NCBI RefSeq assembly: GCF_014204515.1
Contig: NZ_JACHLI010000015.1
Coordinates: 105,898-169,897, forward strand
Length of the DNA: 64,000 nt
Reading direction: 5' to 3'
Origin: Pseudomonas nitroreducens
GTDB taxonomy: Bacteria > Pseudomonadota > Gammaproteobacteria > Pseudomonadales > Pseudomonadaceae
The translations under genes were made by a program, and so were the position numbers. Below the pieces are notes generated by a model. The model ran no database searches, was not told the origin of the DNA, and worked only from the letters and a program-made list of their open reading frames with translations. Positions within the stretch are counted from its first letter, which is position 1; every line of letters begins with the position of its first letter. Of the stretch, positions 1 through 8,497 are shown piece after piece.

Positions 1-3000
1 CCACAGCGCGTCATTGCGGATCAGCAGGCTGCCGCCGTGGGACAGCGCAGTGAGCCAGCGCTCGTGCGCGCCGTCGAAGGCGAAGGACATGAAGATCAGT
101 TCGCGGTCGGCGTCGCTCATCGCATAGCGCTGGCCGATGGCGCGGCAGTGCGCGGCGATCTCGCCGTGGGCGACGGCAACGCCCTTGGGCTGGCCGGTGG
201 AGCCGGAGGTGTAGATCAGGTAGGCGAGGTTCTGCGCCTGGATGCGCACCAGCGGGCGCACCGCCAGGGCGTTGGCCAGGTCGGCTTCTTCCAGCACCAG
301 GCGCTCGACGCCCGCAGGCAGTGGCAGGCGCTCGGCCAGCTCGGCGTTGGTCAGCAGCAGGTCGACACCGGCGTCCTGCATCAGCCAGGCCAGGCGTTCC
401 TCGGGGTAGTCGACGTCCAGCGGCAGGTAGGCGCCGCCGGCCTTCATGACGGCCAGCAGGGCCAGCGGGATGTCCACGCCACGCGGCAGGGCCACGGCGA
501 CCCGGCGTTCTGCGCCGATGCCGCGCTGGATCAGGCGCTGTGCCAGGCGGTTGGAGCGGTCTTCCAGTTCGGCGAAGTTCACTTCGCGCTGCTCATCCAC
601 CAGTGCGACCTTGGCCGGATGACGGCGGGCCTGGGCGGCGATGGTTTCGCTCAGCGCTTCGAAGGCCGGCGCGTCGCCGGCCACGGCGATGCTCCAGTCG
701 CTGGCGGGCAGCCAGTCGCGGGCGTCCAGTACGGTGTCGGCATTCAGCTGCGGCAGTGCGCGCAGCAGGTCGAGGAAGTGCCCGACCAGGCGTTGCATGC
801 CGGCGGCGGCGTAGCGCTCGCGGGCATAGCAGAAGCTCAGGCGCAGGCTCTGCTCGCCTTCGCGAACGCGCAGCACCAGGTCGAAGGGGGTTTCCAGGTC
901 GAGCTGTTCCAGCGCTTCCACGCTGACGCCGGGCAAGCCGTTGCCGGCGCGCGGCTGCCACTGGTGGTCGAAGGCGACCTGGCACAGCGGATGACGGCCG
1001 TGGCCGCGCTCGGGTTGCAGCGCTTCCACCAGTTGTTCGAAGGGCAGGCCCTGGTGCGCCTGGGCCTGCAGCAGATCGTCGCGCAGCTGGCGGAGCACGC
1101 CGCGCAGGCTGGCGCCTTCGGGCAGCTCGCTGCGCAGCACCAGCAGGTTGACGAAGAAGCCGACCAGGCGCTCGCTGTCGAGCTGGTCGCGGCCGGCCTG
1201 GGTCAGGCCGATGCGCAGGTCGTGCTGGCCGCTGTAGCGCTGCAGCAGCAGGTTGTAGGCGCTGAGCAGGAGCATCGGCAGGGTCGCGCCGTGGGCCTGG
1301 GCCAGGCTGCGCAATTTGCCGGTCAGTTCGGCGTCGATGTCGCGTTCGATCAGCTCGGCGCTCTGGCCCTTTTCACCGGTAGTGAATGGCAGCTCCAGCG
1401 GCGCATGCTGGTTGCCCAGGCGTGCGCTCCACCAGTCCAGCAGGCGAGCGCCCTCGCCCGCTTCCAGCTTGCCCTGCTGGGCGGCGGCGAGGTCGAGGTA
1501 CTGGCGCGTCAGGATCGGCAGCACCGGCTCGCGTTGTTCGACGATGGCGCGGTAGCACTCGGCGAATTCGTCCAGCAGCAGGTTCAGCGACCAGCCGTCG
1601 GCGATGATGTGGTGCACGCAGAGCAGCAATGCCTGGCGGCCGCCGCCGAGGTTCTGCAGGCGCAGGCGCAGCAGCGGGCCCTGGGCCAGATCGAAGGGCT
1701 GCGCGGCGAAGGCGTCGGCATCCTCGCGGGCGGCGATATCGCGGCGGGCGTTGCCCAGGGAGCTGAAATCGCTCTCGCTGAGCTCCACCTGGGTCACGTC
1801 GGACAGGTTCAGCGCGACCTCGCCATCGGCCTGTTCGATGAAGCGGCTGCGCAGGGTTTCATGGCGCTCCAGCAGGATCGCGAAGGCCTGCTCCACCGCC
1901 GGCCGGCGCAGTTCGCCACGTAGGTTCATGCGCCCGGCGATGTGGTACACGGCGCTTTCCGGCTCCAGCTTCCAGAGGAACCACAGGCGGCGCTGGGCGG
2001 GCGACAGCGGCAACAGGCCGTCGCGCGGCACCTGGGGAACGCTCTGCGCTGCCACCGTCGGGATTGCCGCCAGCGCCGCGACGAAAGCGCCCAGTTCCGG
2101 CGCTTCGAACAGCAGGCGCAGCTCCACGGCACGGCCCAGGCGCTCGCGCAGGCGCGCCATCAGCTGGGTGGCCTTGATCGAGTTGCCGCCGAGGGCGAAG
2201 AAGTTGTCGTCGCGGCGGATCGCCGGCAATTCCAGCACTTCGCTCCACAGCGCGGCGATGGCTTGCTCTTCGGCCGACAGCGGCGCGACCGGCTTGGCGC
2301 TGGCGCCATCGCTGATCGGCTCGCCGGCGCGCTGGATGGCGTAGGCCTGCAGGCTGCCGTCGAGCAGTTGGGCGCGGCAGGCCGAGCGTTGCAGCTTGCC
2401 GCTGGAAGTCTTGGGCAGGGCGCCCGGCTCCAGCAGCGCCACCACCAGCGGCGCTTCCTGGAAGGTTTCCGCCACGGCGGCGGAGATGGCCTTGGCCAGC
2501 GCTTCGGCGGAGATCAGCTTGCGCACGCTGCGACCGACTTCGGCGGCGATGCCGATGCCCTCGCGGCCGCCATGTTCGATGGCAAAGGCCGAGACGCGGC
2601 CCTTGCGCACCAGGTCCACCTCTTCCTCGACGCAGCGCTCCAGGTCTTGCGGGTAGAGGTTCTGGCCACGGACGATGAGCATGTCCTTGAGGCGGCCGGT
2701 GACGAACAGCTCGTCGTTGTGCAGGAAGCCCAGGTCGCCGGTGCGCAGCCAGGTGCGGCCGTCCTTCTCGACGAAGGTGCGCGCGCTGGCTTCCGGGTTG
2801 CGCCAGTAGCCCAGCGCGACGCTGGGGCCGCTGCTCCAGATTTCGCCGACGCGATCCGGGCCGAGGCTTTCGCCGCTCACCGGGTCGACCAGCAGGATGT
2901 CGTGGTCGGGCTGGGCGCCGCCGCAGTTGATCAGTGAGGTGCCACGGCCCGGGCGGGCGATGTTCTCGCCCAGGGCTTGGAGGTCCACTTCCAGCTGGCC

Positions 3001-4026
3001 GATGCCGTCACCGCGCACGCCGCCGGTGACGAAAAGAGTCGCTTCGGCGAGGCCATAGCAGGCGTAGAAGGACGAGGCATCGAACTGCGCCGGGGCGAAC
3101 CAGGCAGCGAAGCGCTCCAGGGTGTCCGGGCGGATCGGCTCGGAGCCGGAGAAGGCCACGCGCCATTTGCTCAGGTCGAGGCCTTCCAGGGCCGCCTCGT
3201 TGACCCGCTCGCAGCACAGGCGGTAGGCGAAGTCCGGGCCGCCGCTGACGGTGCCGCCGAAGCGGGCGATGGCTTCCAGCCAGCGGCGCGGGCGTTCGAG
3301 GAAGTAGCGCGGCGACATCAGCACGCACTCCACGCCACTGTAGATCGGTTGCAGCAGGCCACCGATCAGGCCCATGTCGTGGAACAGCGGCAGCCAGCTG
3401 ACGATCACGTCGTCGTCGCCGATGCCGAAGCCACCACGGATCAGCCGCTCGTTGGCCACCAGGTTGCCATGGCTGACCTGCACGCCCTTGGGCGTCGAGG
3501 TGGAGCCGGAGGTGTACTGCAGGAAGGCGATGTCGTCGTCGGCCAGTTCGGGCATCTGCCATTCCACGGCCAGCGCCGGGTCGGCCTGGTCGACCGCCAG
3601 CAGCAGCGGGCTGTCGCCATTGTCCCGTGCGCAGGCCGGGCGCAGGGCCTCGATCAGCGTGGAGTCGGTGAGCACCAGGCTGGGTTCTGCGTCATCGAGG
3701 ATCGAGCGCAGTCGCGCCAGGTGCTGCGGGCGCACCGATTCCGGCGGATAGGCCGGCACGGCGATGATCCCCGAGTAGAGGCAGGCGAAGAACGCGGTGA
3801 CGTATTCCGGGCCGCTGGGCAGCAGCAGCACGGCGCGGTCGCCCTGCTGGCCGTGGCGCAGCATCCAGGCGGCCATGGCGCGGGCGCGCTCGTCCAGCTC
3901 GCGGAAGCTGATGGGCTGTTCGAGGTTCTCGGCGATGAATCGCAGGGCAGTCTTGCGCGGCATTTCGCAGGCGCGTTGCAGCAGGGCCTCGACCAGGTTT
4001 CCTGCGGCTTCGTAGCGGTCGTTCAT
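1..4026 (-). CDS. pvdL: Pyoverdine chromophore NRPS PvdL, 5' part (runs off window)
   Basis: First enzyme of pyoverdine assembly: it activates a fatty acid and starts the peptide. The reading frame stays open for 1342 codons from the ATG at 4026 to the window edge; PvdL of P. aeruginosa is over 4000 residues, so about a third is visible. Domains seen: fatty acyl-AMP ligase (about 1-580, with YTSGSTSTPKG near 165), carrier domain (GGNSIKA, phosphopantetheine Ser near 614), condensation domain (HHIIADG near 805), then the start of an adenylation domain (YTSGSTGQPKG near 1270). An acyl-ligase at the N-terminus of a siderophore NRPS is the PvdL hallmark. It lies downstream of the syrP-like, pvdG and mbtH genes on the same strand. 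No PvdS box was found directly in front of it, so read-through from the mbtH promoter is inferred. Confidence 0.93.
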   Translation of the reverse strand, partial: MNDRYEAAGNLVEALLQRACEMPRKTALRFIAENLEQPISFRELDERARAMAAWMLRHGQQGDRAVLLLPSGPEYVTAFFACLYSGIIAVPAYPPESVRPQHLARLRSILDDAEPSLVLTDSTLIEALRPACARDNGDSPLLLAVDQADPALAVEWQMPELADDDIAFLQYTSGSTSTPKGVQVSHGNLVANERLIRGGFGIGDDDVIVSWLPLFHDMGLIGGLLQPIYSGVECVLMSPRYFLERPRRWLEAIARFGGTVSGGPDFAYRLCCERVNEAALEGLDLSKWRVAFSGSEPIRPDTLERFAAWFAPAQFDASSFYACYGLAEATLFVTGGVRGDGIGQLEVDLQALGENIARPGRGTSLINCGGAQPDHDILLVDPVSGESLGPDRVGEIWSSGPSVALGYWRNPEASARTFVEKDGRTWLRTGDLGFLHNDELFVTGRLKDMLIVRGQNLYPQDLERCVEEEVDLVRKGRVSAFAIEHGGREGIGIAAEVGRSVRKLISAEALAKAISAAVAETFQEAPLVVALLEPGALPKTSSGKLQRSACRAQLLDGSLQAYAIQRAGEPISDGASAKPVAPLSAEEQAIAALWSEVLELPAIRRDDNFFALGGNSIKATQLMARLRERLGRAVELRLLFEAPELGAFVAALAAIPTVAAQSVPQVPRDGLLPLSPAQRRLWFLWKLEPESAVYHIAGRMNLRGELRRPAVEQAFAILLERHETLRSRFIEQADGEVALNLSDVTQVELSESDFSSLGNARRDIAAREDADAFAAQPFDLAQGPLLRLRLQNLGGGRQALLLCVHHIIADGWSLNLLLDEFAECYRAIVEQREPVLPILTRQYLDLAAAQQGKLEAGEGARLLDWWSARLGNQHAPLELPFTTGEKGQSAELIERDIDAELTGKLRSLAQAHGATLPMLLLSAYNLLLQRYSGQHDLRIGLTQAGRDQLDSERLVGFFVNLLVLRSELPEGASLRGVLRQLRDDLLQAQAHQGLPFEQLVEALQPERGHGRHPLCQVAFDHQWQPRAGNGLPGVSVEALEQLDLETPFDLVLRVREGEQSLRLSFCYARERYAAAGMQRLVGHFLDLLRALPQLNADTVLDARDWLPASDWSIAVAGDAPAFEALSETIAAQARRHPAKVALVDEQREVNFAELEDRSNRLAQRLIQRGIGAERRVAVALPRGVDIPLALLAVMKAGGAYLPLDVDYPEERLAWLMQDAGVDLLLTNAELAERLPLPAGVERLVLEEADLANALAVRPLVRIQAQNLAYLIYTSGSTGQPKGVAVAHGEIAAHCRAIGQRYAMSDADRELIFMSFAFDGAHERWLTALSHGGSLLIRNDALW

Positions 4027-4128
4027 GACATCACCTGTTCTGGCGGCGGGCGTGGGGACTCGCCGGGTGGAAATTCGTGGGTTCAGCTGCTTGAGCGGAG
4101 CGCCGTGATCGATCACACGCTCTGATCA

Positions 4129-4567
4129 GTCCCCTCTCCCTCTGGGAGAGGGTCAGGGTGAGGGCGCTACCGGCGACTTCGCTGCTCGGCCATTTCCCTC
4201 ACCCCCGCCCTCTCCCAGAGGGAGAGGGAGCTATCCGTGCCGGCTGATACTCCGGCGTAGTTCTGGTACATCCATCTGCTCCGAACGGTCCCCTCTCCCT
4301 CTGGGAGAGGGTTAGGGTGAGGGCGCTACCGGCAATCTCGGTGCACGGCCATTTCCCTCACCCCAGCCCTCTCCCAGAGGGAGAGGGAGCTATCCGTGCC
4401 GGCCTTTCTCCCGGCTAACTCCTGATACATCTGCCTGCTCCGGACAGTCCCCTCTCCCTTCAGGGAGAGGGCTAGGGAGAGGGTGCTACCGACGACTTCG
4501 ATGCTCGGCGAAAACCCCTCACCCCAGCCCTGGCTACGCGCCCCGCTCCGAAGGGAGAGGGAGTTAT
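4129..4567. repeat. Cluster of CCCTCTCCC / GGGAGAGGG palindromic repeats
   Basis: The 553-bp gap between pvdL and the syrP-like gene holds three tandem copies of a two-part element. Each has a half built on CCCTCTCCCTCTGGGAGAGGG followed within about 20 bases by GGGTGAGGG or GGGAGAGGG, and an opposing half of similar sequence about 60 bp on. Copies start near 4129, 4286 and 4446. The same element recurs at 8302-8462 and 59542-59663. It is a dispersed intergenic hairpin repeat; no gene was seen in this gap. Confidence 0.8.
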
Positions 4568-4579
4568 CCGTGCTAGCCA

Positions 4580-5566
4580 TCAGCCTTGTGCGTCAGCCCC
4601 ATGCCCTTCCGCCATCGCCACCACGACCTTGCGCGGACCGCTGAACGGCGAGCGCGCGTGGGCGGCGAGCATGTTGTCGAGCATCAGCACATCGCCGCTG
4701 TACCAGGGGAAGCTCACCTTGGCTTCCTCCAGCACGCCGCGGACTTCATCGAGCACCGAGGGCTCGATGGGGCTGCCGTCGCCGTAGTAGACGTTGCGCG
4801 GCAGGTCTTCCTCGTCGACGATTTCCAGCAGGCTCTCGCGCACTTCCGGCGGCAGGTTGGAGACGTGGAACAGGTGCGCCTGGTTGAACCACACCCAGTC
4901 GCGGGTGAGCGGGTGCTGCGCCACCGCCTGGCACACCTGGCGGGTGCGCAGCTCGCCGTCTTCCTTCCACTCCCAGCCGATCTGGTGGGCCTTGCAGTAG
5001 GCCTCGACCACGGCCGGATCGTCGCTGTTGAACACCTGCTCCCAGGCCACGTCCAGGCCGTTGCCGAAGTTGCGGGTGTACATCAGGCCGCGCTCGCTGA
5101 AGCGACGGCGGATGCCTTCGTCAACCTTGCGGTAGATCTCGCGGCTGTCGGCGATGGGCGTCTCGCCGCCGCTCTGCGCGGCCTGCACGCAGTAGAACCA
5201 GATCTTCAGCGGCCACTCGCGGGTGTAGGCCTGCTCGTTGTGCAGCGGGATGTGCTGGTGCGGCGGGTATTCGGTGGAGGTGTACACGCCGCTGGTGACG
5301 TTGCTGCGCGGGGTGGAGCCGAATTCGTAGTTGAGCAGCGGGTGGCCGAAGCCGGCGGCAAACTCGCGGAAGCGCTCCGCCGCGCCGACCTGGAAGCCGC
5401 GGAAGAGGATGCCGGCGCACACCGGCAGGCGTTCAGCCACCAGCGGGCGCAACTCGGCCAGGGCGTCGAGCAGGTCGATGCCCTCGCCACGGGCCTGCAC
5501 CAGCAGCGGCAGGCCGCTGCGGGCTTCAGCCAGGGGAGCAATGTCGAACAGGGAGGAACTGGACAT
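4580..5566 (-). CDS. SyrP-like TauD/TfdA-family dioxygenase (probable aspartyl beta-hydroxylase)
   Basis: Non-heme Fe(II)/2-oxoglutarate oxygenase of 328 residues. The metal-binding motif HNE is at 109-111, the distal His at about 303 (AAHARSPF) and the 2-oxoglutarate-binding Arg at about 312 (GPRKVV). SyrP hydroxylates carrier-bound aspartate in syringomycin synthesis, and related enzymes sit in pyoverdine clusters that make beta-hydroxy-aspartate, an iron ligand. Its place between the pvdL and pvdG genes makes hydroxylation of an Asp in this strain's pyoverdine the likely role (inferred). The gene starts 22 bp after the thioesterase stop, with GGAGA upstream of the ATG. P. aeruginosa PAO1 has no gene at this position. 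Confidence 0.85.
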   Translation of the reverse strand: MSSSSLFDIAPLAEARSGLPLLVQARGEGIDLLDALAELRPLVAERLPVCAGILFRGFQVGAAERFREFAAGFGHPLLNYEFGSTPRSNVTSGVYTSTEYPPHQHIPLHNEQAYTREWPLKIWFYCVQAAQSGGETPIADSREIYRKVDEGIRRRFSERGLMYTRNFGNGLDVAWEQVFNSDDPAVVEAYCKAHQIGWEWKEDGELRTRQVCQAVAQHPLTRDWVWFNQAHLFHVSNLPPEVRESLLEIVDEEDLPRNVYYGDGSPIEPSVLDEVRGVLEEAKVSFPWYSGDVLMLDNMLAAHARSPFSGPRKVVVAMAEGHGADAQG

Positions 5567-5588
5567 CGGGATTCTCCGCAGGAGTCGT

Positions 5589-6311
5589 TCAGGCCAGCGC
5601 CGAGCTGGGCGTCTGGCCTGGCTGCTGGAGGCGGCCGAGCAGCAGCTCGAGCAGGCGCGCCTCGCCGCTGTTGAGGAAGAAGTGGCCGCCGTCGAGCATC
5701 TCCAGGGAGAAACCGGCGCTGGTCTCGTCCTGCCAGGCCGAAAGCGAATCCACCGAGAGCCGGTCGGCCTTGCCGCCGAACACGTGGATCGGGCAGGCCA
5801 GCGCGGGGCGACGGCGGTAGTCGTAGAGGCCGCAGAGGAGGAAATCGGCGCGCATGACGGGCAGGGTCAGGGCGAGCATTTCGGCATCGGCGAACACCGC
5901 TTCCGCAGTGCCACCCAGGCGGCGCATGCGCTCGATCAGCTGGGCGTCGCTCTGCTCCTCGGCCAGCTCGCGGTGGCTGTCGCGCCGGGCCGGCGCCGAA
6001 GCCGCCGAAGCGAACAGCGCCTGCGGCATCGGCAGGCCGCGCTCGCGCAGCGCATGGGCCAGCTCGAAGGCCAGCAGGCCACCGAGGCTGTGGCCGAAGA
6101 TGGCGTAGGGCTGATCCAGGCGCGCGGCGATTTCATCGGCCAACTGGCCGGCCAGGGCGCGCAGGTCGGTCTGCAGGCTTTCGGCAAAGCGTCGGCCACG
6201 GCCGGGCAGCTCCACCGGGCAGACTTCGATCCAGCTCGGCAGCTGGCGCTTCCAGCGCGCATAGACCATGGCGCTGGCGCCCGAATACGGCAGGCAGAAC
6301 AGACGCAACAT
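5589..6311 (-). CDS. pvdG: Type II thioesterase, PvdG-like
   Basis: External thioesterase of 240 residues that removes wrong or stalled acyl groups from NRPS carrier domains. The alpha/beta-hydrolase nucleophile motif GHSLGG puts the catalytic Ser at 75; the catalytic His is at about 210 (DGGHFFL). The N-terminal LFCLPYSGASA is typical of this family (GrsT/TEII type). The gene begins 3 bp after the mbtH stop codon and is followed by the syrP-like gene and pvdL on the same strand, matching the pvdG-pvdL pairing of Pseudomonas. Confidence 0.92.
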   Translation of the reverse strand: MLRLFCLPYSGASAMVYARWKRQLPSWIEVCPVELPGRGRRFAESLQTDLRALAGQLADEIAARLDQPYAIFGHSLGGLLAFELAHALRERGLPMPQALFASAASAPARRDSHRELAEEQSDAQLIERMRRLGGTAEAVFADAEMLALTLPVMRADFLLCGLYDYRRRPALACPIHVFGGKADRLSVDSLSAWQDETSAGFSLEMLDGGHFFLNSGEARLLELLLGRLQQPGQTPSSALA

Positions 6312-6314
6312 GGG

Positions 6315-6533
6315 TTACTGCCCCGCCGCCTGGCCATCCATCTTCTGTCGCAGGCTCAGCGGGCGCATGTCGGTCCAGTTGGCTTCGACGAAGGCCAGGC
6401 ACTCGGCCTTGTTGCCCTGCTTGCCCGCCTCGCGCCAGCCGGCGGGGACTTCCTTGTACTCGGGCCACAGCGAGTACTGCTCTTCACCGTTGACCAGCAC
6501 CTTGTAAACCGCGTCTTCGCGATCGAAAGCCAT
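6315..6533 (-). CDS. MbtH-family NRPS accessory protein
   Basis: Small protein of 72 residues that binds adenylation domains and is needed for their solubility or activity. The family signature is plain: N-x-E-x-QYS-x-WP near 15-24, a GW pair, and WTDMRPLSLR at the C-terminus. It is the first gene of the minus-strand pyoverdine unit and lies about 75 bp downstream of an iron-starvation-type promoter. It resembles the PA2412 protein of P. aeruginosa. Confidence 0.95.
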   Translation of the reverse strand: MAFDREDAVYKVLVNGEEQYSLWPEYKEVPAGWREAGKQGNKAECLAFVEANWTDMRPLSLRQKMDGQAAGQ

Positions 6534-6606
6534 CGCTCTTCTCCTTCAGCCGTAGGGGATGCCGGCCATCGGCCATTACCGATGTTTTTCCAGCTCTGCC
6601 ATGAAG

Positions 6607-6630
6607 ACGAGGGAGACGATGAAATAGTTA
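6607..6630 (-). promoter_or_regulatory. Candidate PvdS iron-starvation box for the mbtH-pvdL unit
   Basis: Read on the minus strand, TAACT is followed after 16 bases by CGT, one mismatch from the known PvdS promoter pattern TAAAT-N16/17-CGT. It ends 74 bp before the mbtH ATG, a suitable distance. PvdS is encoded by the divergent neighbour, so auto-contained control of the locus is likely (inferred). Confidence 0.6.
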
Positions 6631-6794
6631 GTGTTCTCGGATGCGATTAATTCTCATAAGATATGCGCCGGCGAAATTTCCTTCCTCATCCTTCGCCTGT
6701 GTGATCGGTCGTCTGACAGAAGTGAGCGAATGGAAAAACTTCACACTGGTGTGGGAACCCTGTCGCAGAGCGATAGTCCGAATCTTCCGAATAA

Positions 6795-6816
6795 ATTGAT
6801 AATAATTATCATTTGA
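6795..6816 (+). promoter_or_regulatory. Fur box upstream of the pvdS-like gene
   Basis: GATAATAATTATCATTTGA matches the 19-bp Fur consensus GATAATGATAATCATTATC closely in its first 16 bases. It sits about 70 bp before the sigma-factor ATG, where Fur-iron represses pvdS in Pseudomonas. It is also the most AT-rich stretch of the divergent intergenic region. Confidence 0.85.
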
Positions 6817-6882
6817 TCTAGATTGGCCGCCTCAACCCATGTGGACGTCCCCGCCTCCGCCGCCGCATAGGAAAACCCTTGC

Positions 6883-7419
6883 ATGTCCAAGCCAATGCCC
6901 GCCGAGTCGCGCCCCGCTCTCCACGAGCTGTTCGCTACCCACCGGCAGACTTTCATCAATGCGGCCGCACGCATCCTCGGCTGCCGCAGCCATGCCGAAG
7001 ACGTGGTGCACGATGCGTACATCAAGCTCAATGCGAGCGACCTCACCCCCGGCATCCAGTCGCAGAGCGGCTACCTGATGCGCGTGGTGCGCAACCTGGC
7101 CATCGACCTGTACCGCCGCCAGGCGCTGGAGAAGCGCTACTCGGGTAGCGAGGAAGAAGGCATGCACATCGCGACGCCGTCCGCGTCACCGGAGATCGAG
7201 CACGAGGACCGGCAGACCCTGGAGGCCATCTCCAGTGCCCTGCAGACCCTGCCCGAGCGCACCCGCTACGCCTTCGAGATGTATCGCCTGCATGGCCGCA
7301 CGCAGAAGGAGATCGCCGAGGAACTGGGCGTTTCCCCGACCCTGGTGAACTTCATGGTGCGCGACGCGCTGATCCACTGCCGCAAGACCCTCAAGGGCCT
7401 GGAAGACGGCAAGCCGTAG
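6883..7419 (+). CDS. pvdS: ECF sigma factor PvdS (iron starvation)
   Basis: Extracytoplasmic-function sigma factor of 178 residues that directs transcription of pyoverdine genes. Region 2 contains CRSHAEDVVHDAYIKL and VRNLAIDLYRRQALEKRYSGSEEEG; region 4 contains LPERTRYAFEMYRLHGRTQKEIAEELGVSPTLVNFMVRDAL. The latter is almost the same as in P. aeruginosa PvdS, which separates it from other iron-uptake sigma factors of the FpvI/FecI type. The ATG follows an AGGAAAA ribosome site. No anti-sigma gene is adjacent, as expected for PvdS. It converges on the AraC gene with 3 bp between stops. Confidence 0.9.
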   Translation: MSKPMPAESRPALHELFATHRQTFINAAARILGCRSHAEDVVHDAYIKLNASDLTPGIQSQSGYLMRVVRNLAIDLYRRQALEKRYSGSEEEGMHIATPSASPEIEHEDRQTLEAISSALQTLPERTRYAFEMYRLHGRTQKEIAEELGVSPTLVNFMVRDALIHCRKTLKGLEDGKP

Positions 7420-7422
7420 GAC

Positions 7423-8220
7423 TCAGCCTTCCGCCAGGGCGCGGAAGGTCGAGCGATACTGCTCCGGCGTGGTGCCCGACAGCCGCCGGAACATCGCGAT
7501 GAACGCCGAAGGGCTGCTGTAGCCCAGGTTGAAAGCGATCTGCTGCACCCCTTCCCCCGATGCCAGTGCCTCGATGGAGGCGAGAAACCGCAGGCGCTGG
7601 CGCCATTCGCCGAACGACATCCCCAACTCCCGCTGACAGGCCCGCGCCAGGGTGCGCTCGGTGCTGTGCACGCGCTCGGCCCATTGCGCCAGGGTGCGGT
7701 TGTCGCCGGGCTTGGCCTGCAGCGCGGCGAGCACTTCGCCCAGCGCGCCGCCGCTGGCGTAGGGCAGGTAGTCGTCATGGGGTTGCGCGGCCTGTAGCTG
7801 ATCGATCACCACCTCGGCCAGGCGTTGGTCGGCGGCGCTCTGCGGGATGTGCACCTGGCGCGCGGCGAAGTCGGAGAGGATCGCCTTGAGGATGTCGCTG
7901 ATCGCCAGGGTGCACGGTTGCTGCGGCAGTTTGCCGGCCAGCTCGGCACAGACATAGAGAGACCGATAAACGATGGCCTGGCGGTTGTAGCAGCTGTGTT
8001 CCCGCCCCGGCGGCACCCATACCGCGTATTGCGGCGGCGAGAGGAAGCGCTGGCCGTCGACTTCGAGTTCCATTACCCCGTGGGACGCATAGTTGAGCTG
8101 GCCCCAGGCGTGGCGGTGGCTGGGCGAATGGCTGCCGGCGTCGAACTCGTCGTAGCGGAAGTAGAGATCGGCGGGCAGCCGGTCGATATCGGGAAGCGGG
8201 AGCGGCAGGATGCGGGTCAT
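7423..8220 (-). CDS. AraC-family regulator with N-terminal cupin-like sensor
   Basis: Transcription factor of 265 residues. The N-terminal half (about 15-100) has a cupin/AraC-binding pattern with SHRHAWGQLNYASHGVMEL and a later VPPGREHSCYNRQ. The C-terminal half has two helix-turn-helix units, ending in the standard AraC signature (IAFNLGYSSPSAFIAMFRRLSGTTPEQYR). This class often controls a nearby exporter. The DMT transporter gene at 8498 is divergent from it, so local control is plausible but not shown; no operator was recognised in the 277-bp gap, part of which is repeat. Confidence 0.88.
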   Translation of the reverse strand: MTRILPLPLPDIDRLPADLYFRYDEFDAGSHSPSHRHAWGQLNYASHGVMELEVDGQRFLSPPQYAVWVPPGREHSCYNRQAIVYRSLYVCAELAGKLPQQPCTLAISDILKAILSDFAARQVHIPQSAADQRLAEVVIDQLQAAQPHDDYLPYASGGALGEVLAALQAKPGDNRTLAQWAERVHSTERTLARACQRELGMSFGEWRQRLRFLASIEALASGEGVQQIAFNLGYSSPSAFIAMFRRLSGTTPEQYRSTFRALAEG

Positions 8221-8301
8221 GTCCGAAAGCCGGGGTGGATTGTCCGGTTTTCATTATACGTCTCGAATCGGACGGACGGACAATGGTGCCCACTGTGGAA
8301 C

Positions 8302-8462
8302 ACCCTCTCCCCAGCCCTGGCTACGCGCCCCGCTCCGAAGGGAGAGGGGGCCGTTCGGCGTGTTGTGGAATATCGGAGCCAGCCGGCAAGCACTGTACTG
8401 TCCGCAAGCTCAGGACAGTCCCCTCTCCCTTCAGGGAGAGGGTTAGGGAGAGGGAGAGCCAC
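8302..8462. repeat. CCCTCTCCC-type palindromic repeat pair
   Basis: Two opposed halves, 8302-8350 and 8416-8462, of the element also found at 4129-4567 and 59542-59663. It fills most of the gap between the divergent AraC and DMT genes, so any operator must lie in the remaining 100 or so bases on either side. Confidence 0.75.
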
Positions 8463-8497
8463 CACTCCAAAGCCCCACCGGAAACGTAAAAACCCCC

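Noticed and set aside
4027..4128. A separate PvdS box in front of pvdL
   Set aside because: No TAAAT-N16/17-CGT pattern with one mismatch or fewer was found on the minus strand there.
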